Shown here: positions 6,604 to 14,546 of the stretch, piece by piece
Layout of the letters: the number at the start of each line of letters is the position of its first letter
How positions within the stretch are numbered: the first letter of the stretch is position 1
From: a virus
Virus record (IMG/VR): IMGVR_UViG_3300031884_000122
Span: 1 to 25,715 of that record
Reading direction: 5' to 3' (one strand)
Length of the DNA stretch: 25,715 nt
Made by a program: the position numbers and the translations under genes
The notes under the pieces: generated by a model
The model's database searches: none
Seen by the model: only the letters and a program-made list of their open reading frames with translations
Told to the model about the DNA's origin: nothing

Positions 6604-9195
6604 ATGCCGCATGCAACAATGCAGCTTATCCCCGGAATTGATACAAACGAAACTCCCGCCCTTAATCAGGCGGGTTTCTCGCAATCGCAGCTTGTTCGCT
6701 TTATCCAAGATCGTACAGGCAAAGGCCTCGTGCAGAAGATCGGCGGCTGGCTTGCTTGGACAACGAGCAAATTTACCAATGCATCGGGCGTAGGCAACGT
6801 AAACGAACTTCGCGCTTGGGAAGATTTGAGTTCGGTCGCACGTCTGGCAATTGGCACGTCGACTGGCTTGTTCTATGCCCCAGCATCCAGCACCACACCG
6901 ACGCCCATTACGCCGCAGACGATTGCATCCGATTCGGTAGTCAACTCATCGCAAACGGTCACGATTACACTGGCCAATCCTGCCGTCGTGACGCCTTCTG
7001 GCGCGGTTCCCATTAATGGAACCCCGATCGTATTCTCGACGACTGGTGCGTTGCCTTCGCCTTTGGTTGCAGGCACGGTTTACTGGGTCGTAAATTCTGG
7101 GGCTACGACATATCAGGTGTCGGCCACTGTTGGCGGCACCGCCATCAGCACAAACGGCAGCAGCCAGAGCGGAACTCAAACGACCACAATCCCGATCGCG
7201 TCGACGACCTCTGGATCATCGACGGTAACGATTTACGATCTTGGCGTCGGCGTTCAATCCGTTACGTTCGCAAGCAGCGTAGTAACCGTTGGCACGGCGG
7301 CTTCTGGCGCGGCGGGTATTGTCCCCACGGCTGGGACGCCCGTTGTATTCTTGGGGTCGGTGCCTTCCGCCTTAACGGCAGGCACAACCTATTACGTGAT
7401 CAACCCAACCACTACGACGTATCAATTGGCCGCGACCGCAGGCGGCACAGCCTTGTCGTTCACGACTGGCACAGGTACGCAGTACATTCCAAATCTTTTT
7501 CAAGCCGGATACATCGTTAATATCCAGACGCCGATCAGCATCGCAAACCTGATTTTAAGTGGCGTGTACGCTATCCAAAATACGACTTCGTCGCCGTATT
7601 ACAATGTATACACCATCAGCGCTTCAACCGCCGCTAACGCAACTTCCGCTGCTGCGGCGCTGCCAACCTTTGCCCTGACGAATACGGTCAACTATGTCAC
7701 CGTCACCTTGGCAAACACCAACTACATTGCAGGCCAAACTATCACGTTTCTATACCCTACGACCTCGTCCAACGTGACGATCTATGGCAACTACATCGTT
7801 GCATCAAACCCAGCGCCAACGTCGTCTACGTTTCAAATCTCGGCAAGTACAGCGGCCAACGCTACTGCGACCGTAACCATGAACAATGGCTACGCGCATT
7901 TTGTGTACTATTTCAATATTCCGTCGGGTTATGGCGGCGGTGGGTACGGTTCTGGCGGTTATGGTTCTGGTGGTTATGGTGTTGGCATTACGCAAGGCAC
8001 AACGACCGTAAACACCATCACGACGACCGACTGGACGACCAACAACTTCGGCGAAATCCTTGTGGCAAATCCACAAGGTGGGCCAATCTATTATTGGTCT
8101 CCAACTCTTAACTCTACAAATGCTTATCTGCTGCAAAATGCTCCACTTGCTAACCAAGGCATTTTTGTCGCCATGCCTGCTCGTCAAGTAGTAGCGTATG
8201 GCTCGACGGCGACAGGCATTCAAGACCCGTTGCTGATCCGCTGGTCAGATGTTGCCGATGCTACTAATTGGACCGCTGCGGCAAATAATCAGGCTGGGTC
8301 ATATCGCATCTCTGAAGGCTCATTGATTGTTGGTGCTATCCAAGCACCGCAGCAAGCTCTAGTCTTTACTGACCTTGCCGTGTGGGCAATGCAATACATT
8401 GGCCCTCCATACGTCTATGGGTTCAATAAAATTGGCGATGGCGCAGGATTGATCGGCAAAAAAGCCGTTGGCTTGATGAACGGCGTTACATTTTGGATGT
8501 CGCCACAAAAATTTATGCTTATGGCCAATTCTGGTCCAGAGCCTATTCCATGCCCTGTATGGGATAAGGTGTTCCAGAATATCAACACGAACCTGTATTC
8601 ACTCATCCGTTGCGCCACGAACAGCACATTCGGCGAAGTGACTTGGTATTATCCATCGACCAATGCCACCTACAACGATAGCTACGTCAAGTATAACATT
8701 GCTACCCAGCAGTGGGATTATGGGACGCTTGACCGCACGGCGTGGATCGACCAATCTGTTCTCGGTACGCCAATTGGCGCGGCATCTGATGGCTCAATTT
8801 ACCAGCATGAGCTTGGCTACAATGCTGGCTCTGCGGCCATGACATCGTCGTTTCAGACAGGCTATATTCAACTTAATGAAGCAGACAATATGGTCTTCGT
8901 TGACCAGATTTGGCCTGACTTTAAATTCACCACGGCTGGCGGCGGCACGGGTGGCGCGACCAATTCAGCTACAGTTTACATCACGTTCTATGGGACAAAT
9001 TACCCCGGCGATACGCCGACGGTTTATGGTCCATACCCCGTGACATCCAGCACTGAATACATCTCGGTACGCATTCGCAATAGGCTGTTGTCTATTGGCG
9101 TTTCGACCGCAAACGGCAGCGGCGTGTCAGCCAGCAGCATCTTCTACCGCATTGGTGCCTTGCGCTATCGGTATCAACTGGATGGGAAATTCTAA
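6604..9195 (+). CDS. Tail nozzle-type protein with two inserted domains
   Basis: An 863-residue protein. The start (L-I-P-G-I-D-T-N-E-T-P-A-L-N, then V-R-F-I-Q-D-R and G-L-V-Q-K-I-G-G-W) and the end (R-N-R-L-L-S-I-G-V-S ... Y-R-I-G-A-L-R-Y-R-Y-Q-L-D-G-K-F) are those of the podovirus nozzle family that closes the short tail (P22 gp10 / T7 gp12 role). Residues 116-196 and 217-293 are two copies of the ~80-residue domain also found in the fibre gene at 1910. Residues 442-461 carry a Gly-Tyr repeat with tyrosines every five residues. A one-base overlap links it to the next gene. Its size is raised by the inserted domains. Confidence 0.8.
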   Translation: MPHATMQLIPGIDTNETPALNQAGFSQSQLVRFIQDRTGKGLVQKIGGWLAWTTSKFTNASGVGNVNELRAWEDLSSVARLAIGTSTGLFYAPASSTTPTPITPQTIASDSVVNSSQTVTITLANPAVVTPSGAVPINGTPIVFSTTGALPSPLVAGTVYWVVNSGATTYQVSATVGGTAISTNGSSQSGTQTTTIPIASTTSGSSTVTIYDLGVGVQSVTFASSVVTVGTAASGAAGIVPTAGTPVVFLGSVPSALTAGTTYYVINPTTTTYQLAATAGGTALSFTTGTGTQYIPNLFQAGYIVNIQTPISIANLILSGVYAIQNTTSSPYYNVYTISASTAANATSAAAALPTFALTNTVNYVTVTLANTNYIAGQTITFLYPTTSSNVTIYGNYIVASNPAPTSSTFQISASTAANATATVTMNNGYAHFVYYFNIPSGYGGGGYGSGGYGSGGYGVGITQGTTTVNTITTTDWTTNNFGEILVANPQGGPIYYWSPTLNSTNAYLLQNAPLANQGIFVAMPARQVVAYGSTATGIQDPLLIRWSDVADATNWTAAANNQAGSYRISEGSLIVGAIQAPQQALVFTDLAVWAMQYIGPPYVYGFNKIGDGAGLIGKKAVGLMNGVTFWMSPQKFMLMANSGPEPIPCPVWDKVFQNINTNLYSLIRCATNSTFGEVTWYYPSTNATYNDSYVKYNIATQQWDYGTLDRTAWIDQSVLGTPIGAASDGSIYQHELGYNAGSAAMTSSFQTGYIQLNEADNMVFVDQIWPDFKFTTAGGGTGGATNSATVYITFYGTNYPGDTPTVYGPYPVTSSTEYISVRIRNRLLSIGVSTANGSGVSASSIFYRIGALRYRYQLDGKF
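6949..7191 (+). repeat. Inserted ~80-residue virion domain, copy 3
   Basis: Encodes residues 116-196 of the nozzle-type protein: T-V-T-I-T-L-A-N-P-A, then GTPIVFSTTGALPSPL, V-Y-W-V-V-N, V-G-G-T-A-I-S-T-N. It follows the normal nozzle segment I-T-P-Q-T-I-A-S-D. Confidence 0.78.
7252..7482 (+). repeat. Inserted ~80-residue virion domain, copy 4
   Basis: Encodes residues 217-293 of the nozzle-type protein. The core TPVVFLGSVPSALTAGTTYY, V-I-N-P and A-G-G-T-A-L-S is clear. It is more divergent than copies 1-3 and lacks the S-G-T-Q-S-G tail. Confidence 0.7.
7927..7986 (+). repeat. Gly-Tyr pentad repeat in nozzle-type protein
   Basis: Codes for residues 442-461, with tyrosines at 443, 448, 453 and 458 in a G-Y-G-x-G rhythm. 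It is probably a flexible loop or linker. Similar Gly-Tyr runs are usual in this part of related nozzle proteins. Confidence 0.75.
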
Positions 9196-9551
9196 TGGCT
9201 AGTTTAGACGATATCCTCACTACCCAGAAGAATGGCGTACAGGCTATCAATGCCTACGTGCAGGCCTTGAACCTGCATGCTGGCACAAACAACACCAAGG
9301 AAATCGGCGCGGCGACGACGACTTTGATTAAATCGAGCAGCGGCTGGCTGGCGACGATTAGCGTAATTGCTGCTGGGTCTACAACGGGCTATCTTTATGA
9401 TACGAACAACGTGTCGTTGCTAACGGGCAATCGCATTTATGCAATCCCGTCTACGCTTGCTATCGGCACTTACCAAATCCAAGTGCCATTCGCGACTGGC
9501 CTCGTTCTTGTGACAGGCACAGGCTCCATCGTTTCTATAGGATACACATAA
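9195..9551 (+). CDS. Small virion-associated protein of unknown function
   Basis: A 118-residue protein. It begins with a helix (L-D-D-I-L-T-T-Q-K-N-G-V-Q-A-I-N-A-Y) followed by a beta-rich domain with the pattern S-G-W-L-A-T-I-S-V-I-A-A-G-S-T-T-G and I-P-S-T-L-A-I-G-T-Y-Q-I. I recognise the same layout from phages in which it also follows the nozzle gene, without an assigned function. Its position suggests a tail or virion component. It overlaps both neighbours by one base as TAATG. Confidence 0.65.
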   Translation: MASLDDILTTQKNGVQAINAYVQALNLHAGTNNTKEIGAATTTLIKSSSGWLATISVIAAGSTTGYLYDTNNVSLLTGNRIYAIPSTLAIGTYQIQVPFATGLVLVTGTGSIVSIGYT

Positions 9552-10186
9552 TGCCGCTGACCAAAGGTACGTCCCAAAAAACGATTGGCCATAACATCGG
9601 CGAGATGGTTGCAGCAGGCCACCCGCATAACCAAGCCGTGGCAGCGGCCCTGAACACGGCGCGACACTCCCGTTCTACTGGCGGCGGTTTGCCTCGGCAC
9701 AAAGTACATGTCGGCGCGATCCACAGCCCCGTGGCTGGCCGCACCGACCATCTGCCAATGAACGTGCCGTCGGGTTCGTATGTCTTGCCTGCCGACATCA
9801 TCGGCGCAATGGGTGAAGGCAACACAATGGCTGGCTTTAAGATCGCCAAGCGCATGTTTTCGTCAAAGCCGTACATGGATCATGGTGCCACGCCCTACGG
9901 GGCCGGTAATGCGCCCTACAATAGCCCCAAGGCTCCGTATAATGCTTCCGGCGCACCGTATAACGGCAGCGCTGGCCCATACGGTTCTCATTTGGCCACG
10001 GGCGGCGCAGCACCGGTTGAGATCGTTGCAGCCGGTGGCGAATATGTTATTGAACCAGACGACGTCACCCGCATCGGTGGTGGGGACATTGACCACGGGC
10101 ATGAAATCCTCGACCACTTCGTGACCGGATACCGCAAGAAAACGATTGATACATTGAAGAAACTTCCCGGCCCAAAGAGAGATTAA
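9551..10186 (+). CDS. Virion-associated protein with heptad PY repeat
   Basis: A 211-residue protein. Residues 1-40 (P-L-T-K-G-T-S-Q-K-T-I-G-H-N-I-G-E-M-V, then H-P-H-N-Q-A-V-A-A-A-L) form a motif common in small phage virion-type proteins. Residues 73-92 (P-S-G-S-Y-V-L-P-A-D-I-I) and 161-190 (A-G-G-E-Y-V-I-E-P-D-D-V ... H-E-I-L-D-H-F-V) are two related halves. Between them residues 114-144 hold five (T/A/G)-P-Y triplets exactly seven residues apart. Function is unknown; the conserved place between nozzle and ejection genes suggests a structural or assembly role. Confidence 0.7.
   Translation: MPLTKGTSQKTIGHNIGEMVAAGHPHNQAVAAALNTARHSRSTGGGLPRHKVHVGAIHSPVAGRTDHLPMNVPSGSYVLPADIIGAMGEGNTMAGFKIAKRMFSSKPYMDHGATPYGAGNAPYNSPKAPYNASGAPYNGSAGPYGSHLATGGAAPVEIVAAGGEYVIEPDDVTRIGGGDIDHGHEILDHFVTGYRKKTIDTLKKLPGPKRD
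9890..9982 (+). repeat. 21-bp coding repeat (PY heptads)
   Basis: Five units encode Pro-Tyr at residues 115-116, 122-123, 129-130, 136-137 and 143-144, an exact spacing of seven. Codons differ between units (ccctac, ccgtat, ccatac), so the protein rhythm is kept better than the DNA. Confidence 0.85.
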
Positions 10187-10187
10187 A

Positions 10188-10664
10188 ATGGAACCAACGA
10201 TTAGATTAGGAACACCCGCCGACGAAACCGCCATGCTAAAGCTGGCGCTAGATGCGTGGGAAGAAAATGGCATTAAGGACGTTAACCCGCAGAAAATGCT
10301 AGGCATGATCAAGCCTGCTTTGTATCTTTGGCAGGGGCTAGTTGGAATTATCGGGGAGCCGGGCCAAAGGATTGAAGGCGCGGTCCTTTTACGAATGAGC
10401 CAGATGTGGTATTCGGATGCTTGGATGCTCGAAGAGAAGGCAATTTTTGTCGATCCCGAGTTTCGAAGCGCAAAGGGCGGTAGGGCGCGTCGCCTTTGTG
10501 ATTTCTCGAAGAAGGTTGCTGATGAGCTTAACCTTCCATTGATTATCGGCGTTCTGTCAAATCATCGTACAGAAGCCAAAGTGAAACTATACGAGCGCTC
10601 GTTCGGCCCACCGGCTGGCGCTTTCTTCCTATACAACGTCCAGACCGGACACGCGGAGCAATAA
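10188..10664 (+). CDS. GNAT-family N-acetyltransferase
   Basis: A 158-residue protein starting I-R-L-G-T-P-A-D-E-T, the usual first strand of GNAT enzymes. It also has a beta4 strand (E-K-A-I-F-V-D-P-E-F-R, residues 83-93) followed by the acetyl-CoA pyrophosphate-binding loop S-A-K-G-G-R-A-R-R-L (94-103) and a helix. GNAT enzymes move acetyl from acetyl-CoA to an amine. The substrate is not known. Copies are frequent in this place among virion genes of podoviruses, so the target may be a virion or host protein (inference). Spacing to both neighbours is a single base. Confidence 0.85.
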   Translation: MEPTIRLGTPADETAMLKLALDAWEENGIKDVNPQKMLGMIKPALYLWQGLVGIIGEPGQRIEGAVLLRMSQMWYSDAWMLEEKAIFVDPEFRSAKGGRARRLCDFSKKVADELNLPLIIGVLSNHRTEAKVKLYERSFGPPAGAFFLYNVQTGHAEQ

Positions 10665-10665
10665 C

Positions 10666-13600
10666 ATGGGTGGTAAAACTGGAACAACGACTTCAAGCGT
10701 AGCCATTCCACCAGAGGTATTGGCTCGGTACAACGCTGTCAATACTCAAGCTCAAGCTACAGCCGGTACGCCGTTTCAGCAATATAGCACTGATCCAAAC
10801 GCGTTTGTGGCCCCCCTCAACCAAGAGCAGAACGCGGCAACGGCACAGACAAATCAATATGCTAATGCGGCCCAGCCTTCAATCGCATACGCCCAGCAAG
10901 GCTATACCCCTGAGGGTTTTCAGCAGGGCGTTCAGGGTTATATGAACCCATTCTTGCAGAATGCTATGGGCTCAACGGCGGCCCAAATGAATAACGTCAA
11001 CCAGCAGCAGCAACAGCAAATGATGGGTTCGGCTATTGGTGCTGGCGCGTTTGGCGGCGATCGAGCCAATATTGGCCTTGGTGCGCTTGAAAACCAGCAG
11101 AACCTTGTAGAAGGCCAGACGCTCGGCAACATGGCAAGCCAAGGCTTCCAGAGCGCCGCACAGAACTATCAGACGGGCCTAGGCCAGATCGGAGCACTTG
11201 GGGTTCAAGGCCAGCAGGCAGGCTTGCAGGGCGCTCAGGCCATGTTGGGTGCCGGTACGCTGGGTCAGCAAACGACGCAGGCTGGACAGTCGGCACTGTA
11301 CAACCAGTTCCAGCAGCAGCAGGCCTATCCATTCCAAGTGGCGCAGTTCCTCGCGAACATCGCGGAAGGCACCGGCGCACTGTCTGGCTCGACCACAACC
11401 ACGGCGGCACCGCAGTCATTCTTCTCCGATGCACGGCTCAAGGAAGACATCAAGCGCGTTGGCACGGCCAAGAATGGTCTGCCAATCTACACCTTTAAGT
11501 ACAAGGGCGATGATACCGAGCAGACCCATACCGGTTATATGGCTCAGGACGTTGAAAAGGTTCATCCAGAGGCCGTCGGCGAATCGAATGGCTTTAAGAC
11601 CGTTAATTATGAACAAGCTTCGAAGCCGGTGCATCGGGCGTTTGGGGGTTTAAATTTAAACCCAGCATCGACCCTGATGGGTGGAATGGGCCAAGGAAGC
11701 CAAGACCCATTGGTACTACCTCCCGTCAATGGTGGCGTTGTTCCCAATGGAAATCATAATGGGCATGACAATGTTGAGCATGGCAGCTTTGGTTTTTCTG
11801 ACATGGGCGGCCAGCAGGCATCCGACCGTTCTGATGGCGCATGGGCCCGAGGCGGTGCCGCAAACTCTGAAGGTGGCGTCGTAGCCCCGCAGCATGCCGC
11901 AGAAGGTTATTTTAACGGCGGCGATGTCGTATCGCCGTATGATCTATCGGCTATTCTGGCCGCGCAGAAAGAATCGTATGCACCGTTCCAGCAAGGCGGC
12001 ATTTATGGCGGCCAAGCTGGCGGAACTCCGGGCGGTAAAAGCTATGTCCCTTCGGCCTCCCTTGCTGTTCCGCATCTTGGCGTTGCAAGCGCAGCATCAG
12101 GCCAGCATGGCGATACGCTTATGGGTGACTTGCAGCAGGCCACAAGCGGTGCTGACACGGTCAAGAAGGCCTATGGATACGGTCAAGATATTATTGGCCA
12201 TCCTGCTACTGCTGCCAAGGCGGCTATTCCTGCTGACCCAAAAACTGGCGCAGCGGCTGTAGCAGCCGTCCCTGCCCAAAATGCAACTGGCCTAGAGTGG
12301 TTAAAAACCCTTGGTCAGCCACAAGGGCAGGCCCACGGCGGTGTTGTTGGCTATGCCGACGGCGGCGGCGTCGAGCCTTACCAGACCGACGATCCAATGT
12401 CGCAAGTGGTTTCGGACACCGAAAAAGACAAAGGCCAGCATGGCCTTATGACGGCTCAAACCCCTACTGGGCAGTCATCGAGCACGTTGGGTGACCTTAG
12501 CAAGATTGCGGCTATCCCCGGCGAAATTTCTGGCCTTGGTACGATGGCTTCTACCATTGGTTCTGGCGTCGGAGCTGCAGCAAGTGGCATCGGCAGCTTC
12601 CTTTCATCGCTTGGGCCTTTTGCTCTTGCGCTGAAGGATGGCGGTGTTGCCGAGCGCGAACATCATGCCGATGGCGACAGAGTTGGTGATGCTCCAGCAG
12701 GTGGCGTTGTTGCTCCTGCAGATGATAGTTTTGACACATCGAATGATGGTTTCACGAGTGCGGTTCCTCAGCATTGGAAGCCATTACTTTCTGCGATTAA
12801 GCAGCCAGAAAGCGGCGGTCAATACGACATTCAAAATGGCGGCAAGGGTCGAGTTGACCTTAATGCGCCACATCCCGGAGTTGTTGGGCCAGATGGCACG
12901 AGCACCGCTACGGGCGCTTACCAATTTGTCAAGGACACATGGGATCGGACAACTGGCAACGCGCCAATGACCCCTAAAAATCAAGATGCAGCAGCGATTA
13001 AGCTTGCGTCGCAAGATTACAATAAGCGTACCGGACGCGATCTGGATGCTGACCTTCAAAGCAACGGTGTTACGCCAGAAATGAAGGCGGCGCTTTCCCC
13101 GACATGGGCAGGCCTTGCAGATCGTCCAGCGCCGAATGCCGCGCCAGCCGCAAGTCAATTGAATGATGGTAAAGGTGGATTCCAAGCGCCTGATGGCGAC
13201 CAACCACAACAACCATCCCCGCTTAAAGGTATTGGCGATGCGCTTATGAGCGAACAGTTTCTTATCCCACTTCTGTCGGGCATTGGTACAATGGCTGGGT
13301 CAAACAGCCGGTATCTTGGTGCTGCCATTCTTCAAGGCATTGGTGGCGGCGCTAAGGCTTATGAAGACGTGCAGAGCAATCTTGCCCAGCGCGGCCTAAC
13401 CAATGCCCAGCGTGACGTCCAATCGACGTTGGCTGCTGGCAACGCGCAGACCGTAGCTCAGAACGCCTTCTTTAAGGGTCCAGATGGGCAGACTTACGCC
13501 ATGACCCCGCAAGGGCCGATGTTGCAAGGTCTGTGGACGCAGGCTCTTGCCCAAGGAAAATACATCCCTACGGTCGGCTACGACCAGATGATACAGATGA

Positions 13601-14535
13601 TTTCTAAAATCCCCGGCGCTCAACCGATTGCGCAGGGCAACGCGGCGCAACCTACCGATCCAAACGCGCCTCGTCCAACGCAGGCCGTCCCCGGCATGCC
13701 TACTGGCAACGAACCAGCTCCTCCGCCAAACCCATATACGGGCGTAGGCTCGGCTGGCAATGCAAAGTTTAACACAACGTATCAGCAATCATTCCTTGAT
13801 CAGCCGACGTTCCAAACAGCGAAAGCTCAATCCGATAAAATTGAGGAAGATACTAGGCTTGCTGCTGAAAATGCCAAAACGCAAGGGGGAACACTTAATC
13901 AGCTTGCAAGCACGATTTTAAGGACGAACCCCAATAGCTGGAATGCCACCGGTGTTAATAACGAGTACACCAATAATGTATCCAATTATTGGAATGACTT
14001 AGTCAGCCGCTTGGGCGGCAGCATGGGTGCAAATGCCGAGCAATTAAAGGGTTGGAAGTTAAACCCTGAAGAAGTTGGCTCAAAGCAAGCTGCTGATAAA
14101 ATTTCTGGCATGCTTCAGTTTGCCCAATTGAATAGCAACGACACTCATTCCTTGGGTGCATTGCAAACGGCTGGTCGAGTTATTCCATCGACGGCCAACT
14201 CATATGAGGGTGCCGTTGATATTCTTTCCGGTTTGTTTGCTGACAAACAGGTTACTATTGATAAAAACGCTTACCTTCAAGAATATAAAAAGTTGGCAAG
14301 CCAAAAAAGCCCTGTTTTTGCAAATCGCTATCTTGCACAAGACGCACTTCAATCGTTTGGGTCGGACCATAGCAGCAATCAATATGGCACCGAAAAAGAA
14401 CGCCTTAAAAAGGTTCTTGCTGCTCGTACCCCTGATGGCGGGTCTCTCTTTGACAAGCTTTATTCTGGAGGGAAACCAGACAATACCCTTGATGAAAAGC
14501 TTCCCGGTATGGGCCGCTACATCCGCAATAACTGA
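10666..14535 (+). CDS. Giant virion protein with S74 autoprotease and lytic transglycosylase domains
   Basis: A 1289-residue protein with four regions. Residues 1-250 are Gln/Asn/Gly-rich, with a six-Gln run at 113-118. About 253-322 form an intramolecular chaperone/peptidase S74 domain (S254-D-A-R-L-K259-E-D-I ... G-Y-M-A-Q-D-V-E-K-V-H-P-E-A-V-G). S254 and K259 have the six-residue spacing of the S74 catalytic dyad. About 702-815 form a lysozyme-like, lambda R-type (GH104-like) transglycosylase domain (Q-P-E715-S-G-G-Q-Y ... G-T-S-T-A-T-G-A-Y-Q-F), with E715 the likely catalytic Glu. The rest is Ala/Gly-rich or helical, with spaced G-G motifs. It is likely an internal ejection protein that opens the cell wall for DNA entry. 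S74 domains usually end a protein; here nearly a thousand residues follow. Confidence 0.85.
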   Translation: MGGKTGTTTSSVAIPPEVLARYNAVNTQAQATAGTPFQQYSTDPNAFVAPLNQEQNAATAQTNQYANAAQPSIAYAQQGYTPEGFQQGVQGYMNPFLQNAMGSTAAQMNNVNQQQQQQMMGSAIGAGAFGGDRANIGLGALENQQNLVEGQTLGNMASQGFQSAAQNYQTGLGQIGALGVQGQQAGLQGAQAMLGAGTLGQQTTQAGQSALYNQFQQQQAYPFQVAQFLANIAEGTGALSGSTTTTAAPQSFFSDARLKEDIKRVGTAKNGLPIYTFKYKGDDTEQTHTGYMAQDVEKVHPEAVGESNGFKTVNYEQASKPVHRAFGGLNLNPASTLMGGMGQGSQDPLVLPPVNGGVVPNGNHNGHDNVEHGSFGFSDMGGQQASDRSDGAWARGGAANSEGGVVAPQHAAEGYFNGGDVVSPYDLSAILAAQKESYAPFQQGGIYGGQAGGTPGGKSYVPSASLAVPHLGVASAASGQHGDTLMGDLQQATSGADTVKKAYGYGQDIIGHPATAAKAAIPADPKTGAAAVAAVPAQNATGLEWLKTLGQPQGQAHGGVVGYADGGGVEPYQTDDPMSQVVSDTEKDKGQHGLMTAQTPTGQSSSTLGDLSKIAAIPGEISGLGTMASTIGSGVGAAASGIGSFLSSLGPFALALKDGGVAEREHHADGDRVGDAPAGGVVAPADDSFDTSNDGFTSAVPQHWKPLLSAIKQPESGGQYDIQNGGKGRVDLNAPHPGVVGPDGTSTATGAYQFVKDTWDRTTGNAPMTPKNQDAAAIKLASQDYNKRTGRDLDADLQSNGVTPEMKAALSPTWAGLADRPAPNAAPAASQLNDGKGGFQAPDGDQPQQPSPLKGIGDALMSEQFLIPLLSGIGTMAGSNSRYLGAAILQGIGGGAKAYEDVQSNLAQRGLTNAQRDVQSTLAAGNAQTVAQNAFFKGPDGQTYAMTPQGPMLQGLWTQALAQGKYIPTVGYDQMIQMISKIPGAQPIAQGNAAQPTDPNAPRPTQAVPGMPTGNEPAPPPNPYTGVGSAGNAKFNTTYQQSFLDQPTFQTAKAQSDKIEEDTRLAAENAKTQGGTLNQLASTILRTNPNSWNATGVNNEYTNNVSNYWNDLVSRLGGSMGANAEQLKGWKLNPEEVGSKQAADKISGMLQFAQLNSNDTHSLGALQTAGRVIPSTANSYEGAVDILSGLFADKQVTIDKNAYLQEYKKLASQKSPVFANRYLAQDALQSFGSDHSSNQYGTEKERLKKVLAARTPDGGSLFDKLYSGGKPDNTLDEKLPGMGRYIRNN
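11646..11663. repeat. Perfect 18-bp palindrome inside the giant virion gene
   Basis: GGGTTTAAATTTAAACCC equals its own reverse complement. It codes for G-L-N-L-N-P just after the S74 domain and is far richer in A/T than the sequence around it. Two TTA codons lie in it. No function is established. Confidence 0.9.
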
Positions 14536-14546
14536 TAGGTGCTACA

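Noticed and set aside
7927-7986. Short tandem repeat considered as a CRISPR-like array
   Set aside because: Units are 15 bases without spacers and code for a Gly-Tyr pentad in frame.
7804-8223. 139-residue open frame on the - strand within the nozzle gene
   Set aside because: The Arg-rich, low-information product is an antisense shadow of a well-supported gene.
11002-11019. CAG/CAA run as a microsatellite
   Set aside because: It encodes the six-Gln stretch in a conserved Gln-rich region; short and explained by coding.
11033-11434. 133-residue open frame on the - strand in the giant virion gene
   Set aside because: It is an antisense shadow of the Gln/Gly-rich coding region, with Pro/Arg/Ser-rich product and no SD.
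11198-11653. 151-residue + frame in the giant virion gene
   Set aside because: It is out of frame with the clear S74 domain coding in the same DNA; the product is Ser/Arg-rich and unlike any protein.
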